Assembly: GCF_900103285.1 (NCBI RefSeq)
Contig: NZ_FNGS01000005.1
Location: forward strand, 120,579-184,578
DNA from: Siphonobacter aquaeclarae
GTDB taxonomy: Bacteria; Bacteroidota; Bacteroidia; Cytophagales; Spirosomataceae
Direction of reading: 5' to 3'
DNA length: 64,000 bases
The notes below the pieces were generated by a model that saw only the letters and a program-made list of their open reading frames with translations, searched no databases and was not told where the DNA came from. The translations under genes were made by a program, and so were the position numbers. Positions 36,309 through 43,897 of this stretch are shown here, in pieces. Each line of letters begins with the position of its first letter. Position 1 is the first letter of the stretch.

Positions 36309-37526
36309 ATGCGTCTACTCCGTTATGCCCTGCTTTGCCTCTCCCTGCCGCTGCACGCGCAAAACCTGCCGAGCCTGCTTCACGACCGGAATGTCCAGTC
36401 TACCTTCAGCATTGTGGCCTTTGATCCGCAGGCAGAAGAGTGGGGGATCGCCGTGGCGACCAACAACCTCGCCGTCGGCGCTTCCACAGCCTATATCCGG
36501 CCGGGTGTCGGCGCGTTTACGCTGATCGCTGAAACAGAACCGGCTTATGCCGCCAACGGATTTCGCCTGCTCGAACAGGGCCGGTCGATCGAAGAGGCCC
36601 TCGACTTCACCCGAAAGAAGGATACGCTCTCCTATCAACGGCAATTTGCCGGAGTCGATGCCGATGGGAATGTTTTTGCATTTACCGGTGAGTCGCTGCG
36701 CTACTGGAAGGGAACGGCAACCCATCGGACCGGTTTTCATTTTGCTGTACTGGGTAATCAGCTGGCGCCGGGCGTGACCGACCGGATGGCGGAGACTTTT
36801 GAAACCACGACCGGTACGCTCGCAACCCGCCTGCTCGCCGCGTTGCTGGCCGGCGAGCGTGCCGGCGGACAAATCAATGGAAAGCAATCAGCAGCGCTGC
36901 TCGTGAAAGGCGTCCGGCATGAATGGTATGAAGACATAGACCTGCGCGTTGACCACTCCCGGCATCCGTTTGAAGATCTCCGCCGACTGCTCGACTACTA
37001 CGAGGGGCGGGTACTGACGAACCGTGCCGCCTTCGCAGCCCGGAACGACAATCCCGCCCGGGCCCGCGGTTTCCTGGCCGAGGCAACCCGGAAAACGAAA
37101 GGCTGGTATGGTTTCTATGGCCGTATCGCCAAAGTACACTGGTTGCTGCAGGAGCCGGTTCCGGCCCGGAAACTAGTGCTGGAGGCGCTGCGGGCCGAAC
37201 CCCGCTGGAAAGAGAACCTGCCCGCTTTTTATGGAATATACGACGCGACGCTGGAAAGGCTGTACCCGGAAAAGAAGTTCACACTTGCAGACTGGACCCT
37301 GGCCGTCGACATGCTGATCGATGTCCGGCAGGCAGAAAAGGCCTTCGGACTGGCGGAACGAACGCTTGCCCGATTCCCCGAATCGCCGCAACTCTGGTAC
37401 CTGAAAGCCCTCGCCGCGAAGGAAACGGGGAGGCTCTCCGAAGCGCGCCGGGCCGCCGCCCGCGCCCTCGCACTGGATCCCGCGCATGCGGAAGCAGGAA
37501 AACTTGCCGGAGCGCTGTCTGACTAA
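36309..37526 (+). CDS. Exported DUF1028 (Ntn-hydrolase-like) protein with TPR tail
   Basis: The 405-residue product has a signal peptide (MRLLRYALLCLSLPLHAQ), then a DUF1028 domain at about 28-235: STFSIVAFDPQAEEWGIAVATNNLAVG, GVGAFTLIAETEPAYAANG, QRQFAGVDADGNV, FHFAVLGNQLAPGV and QSAALLVKG. The final 130 residues look like TPR helices (AEKAFGLAERTLARFPESPQLWYLKALAAKETGRLSEARRAAARAL). DUF1028 resembles Ntn hydrolases, but its substrate is not established. A strong terminator follows. Confidence 0.85.
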   Translation: MRLLRYALLCLSLPLHAQNLPSLLHDRNVQSTFSIVAFDPQAEEWGIAVATNNLAVGASTAYIRPGVGAFTLIAETEPAYAANGFRLLEQGRSIEEALDFTRKKDTLSYQRQFAGVDADGNVFAFTGESLRYWKGTATHRTGFHFAVLGNQLAPGVTDRMAETFETTTGTLATRLLAALLAGERAGGQINGKQSAALLVKGVRHEWYEDIDLRVDHSRHPFEDLRRLLDYYEGRVLTNRAAFAARNDNPARARGFLAEATRKTKGWYGFYGRIAKVHWLLQEPVPARKLVLEALRAEPRWKENLPAFYGIYDATLERLYPEKKFTLADWTLAVDMLIDVRQAEKAFGLAERTLARFPESPQLWYLKALAAKETGRLSEARRAAARALALDPAHAEAGKLAGALSD

Positions 37527-37530
37527 AAAG

Positions 37531-37559
37531 AAACGGCCGGGAAAAGTCTCCGGCCGTTT
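37531..37559. terminator. Terminator between convergent genes
   Basis: AAACGGCCGG pairs perfectly with CCGGCCGTTT around a 9-base loop. Confidence 0.85.
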
Positions 37560-37579
37560 GAGGCAACATTAAGCACGAA

Positions 37580-38803
37580 TTACTTGCTCATTTTGAAGAA
37601 GCCCATAACAGATTTTCCCTGTACCTGAGCGCCCTTCGTTCCTTTGGCAGCTGCGATGTCGACTTTGTAAATAAAGACACCGTCGTTGTTTTTGATCTGG
37701 ATGTAGACGTTTCCGTTTTCGACGATTGAACTGTACTTCATCCCGCCGGTATGGAGGGGGACGTCGGTGACGTAGGCCACCGTCTTGGCGTTGAGATCGA
37801 GCACTGCCAGGCGGACGTCGCGCGTGGTCCATTTGTCTGCCGCCGTATGGTCCTTGAAGCTGTAAATCTGCGCCAGGGCCTTGCCGCTGCCGACGTATTT
37901 CATGGAAGCGATTTTGTAACCGCCCGTTACCTGCTCGATGTTGAAGAAGTAGTCTTTGTCAAATTCCGTGGTACCGTTTTTGATCCGCATGACGGCCGAA
38001 GGCTTCGTCGTCGGGGCAGAACCCGAGGCAATGGCCGTCGGCGAGTACGTGTACATATCGCCGTTTTCGGTCAGGCTGAGCGCGTCGTTGCCGGCGTATA
38101 CCCCGATCGCTCCGGTGCGTGCATCCTTGAGGACCTTTTCCAGTTTCAGCCCCGGATAGGAGTAGACGGCGACATAGGCGGTGTCGGCATAGGCGGTTTC
38201 AAACGATGAATTTTTGATTTGGAAGAACGGCGCCCACAGCTTGTTGCCGATGACGCGCGCGTCGTTAAAATACGCCCATTCCTTTCCGTTTCCGGCTGCC
38301 TGGAAGACGTTGACTTTGGCCTCCCGGGTCACTTTCATCTGATTAGCGTTGATTTCGTAGACGGTCGCTTCGGCGGTGCCGTCGCGGGGAACGTACATCC
38401 CGACCATCAGGCTGTCGTTGATCGGGTTCCGGGCGTGGAGGCGGAGAATGGAAAACTCCCCGTTTTTCTTCGTCAGCAGTCCGGCCTGGTTGAGGGTATA
38501 CCCCGGAACGACGTTCGTTCCCTGGTAGGTAATGCTGAGCAGGGTTTTGCCGATTTGCTCATACATGCGGTAGCTTTTCTGTTCAATACCCTGGCCGACG
38601 GGTGAGAGTACGCCCGTCATCAGGTCTTTCGTCTGAAGTATGTAATCGGTTGATTCAGAGGCGCTCCCGTCAGCGGTGAGGGCCAGGACATAGGTGCTGT
38701 TGCCGTCGGTCAGATCGTCCGGGTTTACCTTGTCGGAGTCACTTTTACAGGCTGAAAAGCCCATGGCGATTGCCGCCGCGAGGACGGCGTGTACCTTTTT
38801 CAT
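37580..38803 (-). CDS. DUF4374 lipoprotein, partner of a TonB receptor
   Basis: A 407-residue lipoprotein (lipobox FSAC near residue 19) of the DUF4374 family. The features are STYVLALTADG near the mature N-terminus, beta-propeller-like repeats and a C-terminal VYIQIKNNDGVFIYKVD. Such genes are usually found directly downstream of TonB-dependent receptors for iron complexes, as here with a 13-bp gap. Its likely role is surface binding of the receptor's ligand. Confidence 0.83.
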   Translation of the reverse strand: MKKVHAVLAAAIAMGFSACKSDSDKVNPDDLTDGNSTYVLALTADGSASESTDYILQTKDLMTGVLSPVGQGIEQKSYRMYEQIGKTLLSITYQGTNVVPGYTLNQAGLLTKKNGEFSILRLHARNPINDSLMVGMYVPRDGTAEATVYEINANQMKVTREAKVNVFQAAGNGKEWAYFNDARVIGNKLWAPFFQIKNSSFETAYADTAYVAVYSYPGLKLEKVLKDARTGAIGVYAGNDALSLTENGDMYTYSPTAIASGSAPTTKPSAVMRIKNGTTEFDKDYFFNIEQVTGGYKIASMKYVGSGKALAQIYSFKDHTAADKWTTRDVRLAVLDLNAKTVAYVTDVPLHTGGMKYSSIVENGNVYIQIKNNDGVFIYKVDIAAAKGTKGAQVQGKSVMGFFKMSK

Positions 38804-38816
38804 GTGCAGAAATGAA

Positions 38817-41210
38817 TTAGAGTTTGTGAATAAAATACCTGACTTTCAGGTAGAAAGCCCGGCCAGGTTTTTGCATAAGGAAGTTGTCGTAGAGACGGGC
38901 GTCGGTCAGGTTGCGGCATTCAGCCGATACGTTGTACCGTCCGTTGCGGAGGGAATAGGTCGCCGAGAGATCGTGCGATAGCTGCTGCGGAATTTCGTTT
39001 TTGTCGGAACGGTAGCCCAGGCTCGGCCACTTGAGGTAGTATGGCGCGACGTAGTTGACGTGGTACGTCAGCCCGAAGCGGCTGCCTTCCGGCCCCGCTT
39101 TTTTCGTCTGGAAACCAAGGTTGGCGTTTCCAAAGAGGTAGGGAATGTTCGGAATCTGGTCTTTGTAAATGGCACTGACAACCTTGCTGGTTTCGGTTTC
39201 GTATTTGGTCGTGTTGATGAGGTACTGGTAGGTGGCGTTTGCGCCGGCGGTAAATCCATCGAGGAAGGAGTAGCGGATATCCGCGTCGAAGCCCGTATTC
39301 CGGACCCCGCGGACGTTGACCGACTGCGTCCGGTTGTCCGCCAGATCCACGCGGATGAAGTCGGAGGCTTCCCGGTAAATCAGGTTAGCCTCCACGCTTA
39401 GTTTGTGCCGCTGCCCGAACCGCCGGTTGAGCATCGCGCCCAAATTAAGATTGTGGCTTTTTTCCGGACGGAGGTTGCGGTTGGCCACGTGGTTGATGCC
39501 GTCTCCGAATAGCTCGTCTCCTTCCGGGAGGCGGAAAGTCTTTTCGTAGGAAAACTTCAACTGAAGCGGATCAGCGATAAAGTAAGTAGTAGCCAGGCCA
39601 AAGCCGGTAGATGATTTATTATTGAAAACCGGTACCCATCGTGGATTCGTGTAGATGTCCACCCGCTGCGTCGCTTCACCGCGGACTATGAATTGTTTGA
39701 CAAAGAGGGACGTCGACCAACGATCATTGTAATCCAGCTTGTAGCCCAGGCCCAGGACGTGTTTCCGGAGTATCTGCGGCTGCTGGTAGGATTCTTCCAG
39801 AGGGCGGAGGACATCGCTTCCTTTCCGGTCGAAGGTGGTGAAAACATAGTTGAGGCCGATCGACTGCCGGTCGCCCGGAGCATAATTCGCGCCGACCGTC
39901 GCAATGCCCGAATGATTCCGGAAACGGTACAGGCTGCGGCTGTTCTCGCCGCCGGGGACGTACTGACCGGCTTCGTTCCGGCTGTTGTCCTTGTATTCGC
40001 CGGCCCAGTTATAGACGCGGTTCAGGGTGTCGACATTTTGCGTGTGGCCGAGGTTGTACGAGCCATAGGCATTGAGATCCAGGCCTTTCAGAAACAGGTC
40101 CTTTTTCTGGTACTTGAAAGTTGGCATTACCGTCGTACTGGTTTGATACCACCCTCCGTACACTTTCGACATCTGTGCGGCTGTCTGTATTTCTTTCCGG
40201 TTTTGGGAGAGCACAAGACCGATCAGGAGACGATCCGCGAATTTCTTTCCGGTAAATCCGGCCTCTGCCTGCATGGTTTCCGAACGGTAGTTGTCGTGAA
40301 ACCGGCGCAGCCGCTGTTCCGGCCCTATGACGGATGTGACCAGGTCCGTGACCCCGGTATGTACCCGGTAGTTGTTGTCAGAGTAATTCTGAAACAGGTT
40401 TGCCAGCACCGTGAAACCGCTTTTGGCATGGGTATATGCGCCCGTTACCGCCGTCCGATGGGTATTGAAGGAGCCGTAGGAATAGGAAACGTCGAGGTAA
40501 TTCCGGGTCTTTTTATTGGTGATGATGTTGACGGCGCCCCCCAGCGCATCGGCGCCCAGCCAGATCGGGGTTACGCCTTTGTACACCTCGATGCGGTCGG
40601 CGAGGTTGACCGGTATGTTATTCAGCGTCAGCGATGAGCCGAAATTGTCCATCGGAATACCGTCCAGAAAGAATTTGACCTGGTTTCCGGAGAAGCCGTT
40701 GAGCGAGAAGTTGAAAGAGGAGCCCAGGCCGCCGTCCTCCCGGATACGCACACCGGCCGATTTGCCGAGTACCTGATTGAGGTCCTGCGTTGTGTTGTGA
40801 AGAGGCTTGGCGTCAATCGCAGTGATGTTGTATGCCTGGCGGGCGGCTTCCCGGGTTTCGGTCCGACCGGTTACCGAAACGGCGTCAAGGTCTCGGGAGA
40901 CCGGCTCCAGGCGGATATCAAGGCGGGCTTCTTCCCCGTTTTTCAGGCGAATTGCCTGCTGAACAGTCCGGTATCCGACATGTGAAAAAAGCACGGTATA
41001 TGTGCCGGCAGGGATTTTTTCGAGACGATACCGGCCGTTTTCCGCACTGGTAGTTCCGCGGTGATGGCCCTTCAGCGCGATGGTCGCACCGGGGAGCGAT
41101 TCGCTTTCCCCGGCCGTTATCCGCCCCGACAGGATAGCGGGAAGTTTCTGCTGCGCATAGCCGCACAGACACAGCGCTGACAGGGAGCCTGTCAGAAGCA
41201 ACCTCTTCAT
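38817..41210 (-). CDS. TonB-dependent outer-membrane receptor, probably for an iron complex
   Basis: A 797-residue receptor: signal peptide to about residue 19, a carboxypeptidase-regulatory-like domain (LSGRITAGESESLPGATIALKG), then a plug (TQDLNQVLGKSAGVRIREDGG... DRIEVYKGVTPIWLGADALGGAVNIIT) and a 22-strand barrel ending in ARAFYLKVRYFIHKL-type sequence. It lacks SusC-specific features. The DUF4374 partner and a metalloregulator-like palindrome upstream point to siderophore or heme uptake. Confidence 0.92.
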   Translation of the reverse strand: MKRLLLTGSLSALCLCGYAQQKLPAILSGRITAGESESLPGATIALKGHHRGTTSAENGRYRLEKIPAGTYTVLFSHVGYRTVQQAIRLKNGEEARLDIRLEPVSRDLDAVSVTGRTETREAARQAYNITAIDAKPLHNTTQDLNQVLGKSAGVRIREDGGLGSSFNFSLNGFSGNQVKFFLDGIPMDNFGSSLTLNNIPVNLADRIEVYKGVTPIWLGADALGGAVNIITNKKTRNYLDVSYSYGSFNTHRTAVTGAYTHAKSGFTVLANLFQNYSDNNYRVHTGVTDLVTSVIGPEQRLRRFHDNYRSETMQAEAGFTGKKFADRLLIGLVLSQNRKEIQTAAQMSKVYGGWYQTSTTVMPTFKYQKKDLFLKGLDLNAYGSYNLGHTQNVDTLNRVYNWAGEYKDNSRNEAGQYVPGGENSRSLYRFRNHSGIATVGANYAPGDRQSIGLNYVFTTFDRKGSDVLRPLEESYQQPQILRKHVLGLGYKLDYNDRWSTSLFVKQFIVRGEATQRVDIYTNPRWVPVFNNKSSTGFGLATTYFIADPLQLKFSYEKTFRLPEGDELFGDGINHVANRNLRPEKSHNLNLGAMLNRRFGQRHKLSVEANLIYREASDFIRVDLADNRTQSVNVRGVRNTGFDADIRYSFLDGFTAGANATYQYLINTTKYETETSKVVSAIYKDQIPNIPYLFGNANLGFQTKKAGPEGSRFGLTYHVNYVAPYYLKWPSLGYRSDKNEIPQQLSHDLSATYSLRNGRYNVSAECRNLTDARLYDNFLMQKPGRAFYLKVRYFIHKL

Positions 41211-41328
41211 GGAGTTCTTTTTTGGGTACGACGATCCCCTTTTTCAGGGGCGAGGCGGCCGCTGCAACAGCCGGTCTCTTCAATGACATGGCAAGGCTCC
41301 GATACCGGAATCCCTGTCAGATCGACCA

Positions 41329-41355
41329 CAAAGGAAATAATAATTTAGACTAAAT
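41329..41355 (-). promoter_or_regulatory. Promoter with metalloregulator-like palindrome for the TonB receptor
   Basis: ATTTAG-A-CTAAAT is a perfect 6-1-6 palindrome at 41343-41355. On the minus strand TTCCTTTG (41329-41336), one mismatch from the -7 consensus, lies just downstream. A repressor bound here would sit between -33 and -7. Its resemblance to DtxR/MntR or Fur-type sites is inference. Confidence 0.45.
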
Positions 41356-41470
41356 AAAAACAATAACCTGAAAAAGACACTGCTTATTCCGGCTTCGATT
41401 TAGGAAAGCTTCTGAAAATCAAGTAGATATAGATTGGGGAAAAGCCCGCGTGGTCGGGTGGGCCGGAGTG

Positions 41471-41500
41471 GCTTGCCGGCCTATCGATAGGCCGGCAAGC
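41471..41500. repeat. 30-bp perfect palindrome
   Basis: The half-site GCTTGCCGGCCTATC is followed by its exact reverse complement with no spacer, giving a 30-bp perfect palindrome centred on ATCGAT. No T-run adjoins it, so it is not a standard terminator. It lies in the gap between the cyclophilin-like remnant and the TonB receptor gene. Confidence 0.9.
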
Positions 41501-41577
41501 GATGGGAGGAAAGAGAACCGGAAAGCATGCTCAGTACGGTCTGTTTTAACGCTGTTTCGTATACGTTAGCCGGCGGG

Positions 41578-41729
41578 CTATTCGGCCTGCCGGATGCGCA
41601 CCGTGCCTTCCGGAAGCGTCACGGGCGGGCCGTCGATTCGTCCAAGGAATACGAGCCCGGTGGCGCGGAGGGGTTGTCGTACAGAACTCCCGTGAGAACC
41701 TGGTTACCGGAAACGATTCGGATTTTCAT
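41578..41729 (-). pseudogene. Remnant of a cyclophilin-like fold protein gene
   Basis: The minus strand begins MKIRIVSGNQVLTGVLYDNPSA, the standard N-terminus of Cyclophil_like proteins, then drifts to a stop. In the neighbouring frame the DNA continues RATGLVFLGRIDGPPVTLPEGTVRIRQAE and a TAG, which matches the C-terminal GLIxLGRID...V.IE of the same family. About 65 central codons are missing and the reading frame is shifted at the junction. The gene is therefore an internally deleted relic downstream of the acetyltransferase gene. Confidence 0.65.
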
Positions 41730-41784
41730 AACGCGGTTTTTGACGAAACCAGAAAAAAGACGATAAACACCGACAGCAGTCGTA

Positions 41785-42345
41785 TCATACCGAACGTATG
41801 ACTTTGGCAGGTACGCCGGCAACCACCGTATTGGGCGGAACATCCGCTGTCACGACTGCACCTGCGGCAACGATCGCATTTTCACCAATCGTAACGCCGG
41901 GGAGGACCGTTGCCGCTGCGCCGATCCATGCATTCCGGCCGATGTGAATGGGATGAGAGATCGTTGCCCTCCGTTCGGCTGGATTCAGCGGGTGGTTGGT
42001 AGTGATCAGGTTGACCTTCGGCCCGATCAGTACATTGTCTTCCAGGGTGATCCCGCCGCGGTCCATAAACGTGCAGGCGTGGTTGACGAAGACATTCTTT
42101 CCGATCCGGATGTTTTCCCCGAAATCCGTGTAAAAAGGCGGAATCAGGTAAAAGGAAGGATCAATTTCCTTTGCCGTGATTTCACTGAAAATTTCCCGGA
42201 CACGCGCCGGATCATCGCTTACCAGGGTATTGAGTTCGGCTGTTTTGCGGGTGGCCTTGGCGATTACGGCCGCCAGGGCCGGGTACCCGGGATCGTCGGG
42301 ATGGATGGTTTCTCCGGCCCGGTCCCGTTCAAAAATCGAGGGCAT
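41785..42345 (-). CDS. Sugar O-acetyltransferase (maltose/galactoside acetyltransferase-like)
   Basis: A 186-residue left-handed beta-helix hexapeptide acyltransferase. The N-terminal mac domain is followed by IRIGKNVFVNHACTFMDRGGITLEDNVLIGPKVNLITTNHPL, which contains the catalytic His of the NHPL motif, and by the C-terminal WIGAAATVLPGVTIGENAIVAAGAVVTADVPPNTVVAGVPAKVIR coils. It uses acetyl-CoA. It lies 98 bp downstream of an AraC regulator on the same strand. Confidence 0.92.
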   Translation of the reverse strand: MPSIFERDRAGETIHPDDPGYPALAAVIAKATRKTAELNTLVSDDPARVREIFSEITAKEIDPSFYLIPPFYTDFGENIRIGKNVFVNHACTFMDRGGITLEDNVLIGPKVNLITTNHPLNPAERRATISHPIHIGRNAWIGAAATVLPGVTIGENAIVAAGAVVTADVPPNTVVAGVPAKVIRSV

Positions 42346-42443
42346 AAAGCGGGTAGTTTGCGGTCATCACACGAATGACATGGCAAAGTTCCGCCGCTGT
42401 ACCCGGTTGCCGTTAACGGATATCAAACGGATGCCTAAGAATA

Positions 42444-43313
42444 TCAAACCTTCCGGTGCCGGATGTTGGTCGGCGTTTCTCCTGTGTACCGCTTGAAGAA
42501 ATTGTTGAAATACGTCGGGTATTCGAAGCCGAGGGAATAGGCAATTTCGGCGACGGGCCAGTCGGTATGCTGCAGCAGCGCCCTCGCTTCGGTTACGATC
42601 CGCTCGTTGATATGGGAGGTCGTGGGTTTGCCGGTGGTTTCCTTTACCGATCGGTTGAGGTAGTTGACGTGTACCGAGAGCCCGCCGGCATAGTCCTGCG
42701 CCGTCCGGAGGCGAAGCGGCTGTCCGGCGTTTTCGATCGGAAACTGCCGTTCGAGCAATTCAAAGAAGATACGTGTCAGCCGCGAAGATGCGTTCCGGCT
42801 TTCGGGAAGACTTTCAGACGGCTGAATTTTCAGCGCTTCATGAATAAGCAGGTGAATGAAATTGCGGATGAGGTCGTCCCTGAAGGCATATCCGGTAGCC
42901 TGCTCCTCAATCATCCGCTGGAAAAGAGAGCTGACATATTGCCGCTGCCCGTCGTTGAGACGGAAAATCGGCGTGCCGTCGAGCCGGAACAGCGGCGAAT
43001 GCAGCAGGCTCTCGGAACGCTCGCCCTGCCGGAAAAAGGACTCCGAAAACAGGCAGGCATAGCCGGTATAGGAAGTCGCGACGGTTTCCCAGGAATAGGG
43101 GATGTGCGGGTTGCCGAAAAAGAGCAGGCTGCCTTCGACGTCATAGCTCTTGTCGGAATAGTGAACAATGTTCCGCCCGTTGTTGAGGCAAATCTTGAAA
43201 AAATCCTTCCGCGCATAGTTCCGCATCACAGGCGAGTCACTGCAGATCTCGTATGCCCGGAATCCCCGGAGCTTCAGTTCCGACGCGAAGTCGGACGTTA
43301 CCTCTTGTTCCAT
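42444..43313 (-). CDS. AraC-family transcriptional regulator
   Basis: A 289-residue protein with an N-terminal sensory domain (FFKICLNNGRNIVHYSDKSYDVEGSLLFFGNPHIPYSWE) and a C-terminal AraC HTH pair (AQDYAGGLSVHVNYLNRSVKETTG... EIAYSLGFEYPTYFNNFFKRYTGETPTNIR). It is the likely regulator of the acetyltransferase and, formerly, of the cyclophilin-like gene. Confidence 0.9.
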   Translation of the reverse strand: MEQEVTSDFASELKLRGFRAYEICSDSPVMRNYARKDFFKICLNNGRNIVHYSDKSYDVEGSLLFFGNPHIPYSWETVATSYTGYACLFSESFFRQGERSESLLHSPLFRLDGTPIFRLNDGQRQYVSSLFQRMIEEQATGYAFRDDLIRNFIHLLIHEALKIQPSESLPESRNASSRLTRIFFELLERQFPIENAGQPLRLRTAQDYAGGLSVHVNYLNRSVKETTGKPTTSHINERIVTEARALLQHTDWPVAEIAYSLGFEYPTYFNNFFKRYTGETPTNIRHRKV

Positions 43314-43317
43314 GCAT

Positions 43318-43325
43318 CAAAGTTA
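43318..43325 (-). promoter_or_regulatory. -7 box almost adjacent to the AraC start codon
   Basis: On the minus strand TAACTTTG matches TAnnTTTG and ends 4 bases before the ATG. If used, transcription would start at or next to the start codon, giving a nearly leaderless mRNA. Confidence 0.4.
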
Positions 43326-43897
43326 AGAAAATCAAAACAATTCGCTTTGTCACCTGAGCAAAACCGGGGCCGGCCGGCCGGCAGTGGATGGGTGTCCTGC
43401 CGGAGTACGGTTATGTCCGTGTCTTTTCTGGAGAAGAGCCTTTTAAGGATAGCTGTTTCCGGGTATAAGACGGATATTTAAGCGTTACTTTTTGTTGATT
43501 AAGCGCCTGTTTTAACCATTAATTCAATGATGAAATGATATAACAAATGTCGATTTAAAATAGCAATACTATAGAAACAAAATGAATCGTTACTGAAAAA
43601 TAATTGTAACAAATAATCGACTATTACTGCAATTATGTTGTAAAAATACAGTTCATGGACTGTATTTTTATATCTGATTATCAGGTTTTTATGCTTGAAA
43701 TCGGATTTTTGCTGTAATTCTATTCTTTTTGAAAATTATCTCCTTATTCCTGTTTTTTAACTAACCAAATGCTATTAATTGGCATCTGTAAACCGCTGAT
43801 TGTTTCGGGTATTCTGTCTGTTATTATAGCTCTATTTATTTTTAAGGTGATGGGTTCATCGCTAGTAAAAACATGTTCAACTTTAAATCGGAAATGA
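43326..43897. other. AT-rich intergenic DNA upstream of the repeat-protein operon
   Basis: About 570 bp. The part from 43480 to 43760 is strikingly AT-rich. No gene or tRNA is visible. It presumably holds the promoter of the secreted repeat-protein genes, but no exact -7 consensus close to the start was found. Confidence 0.5.
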
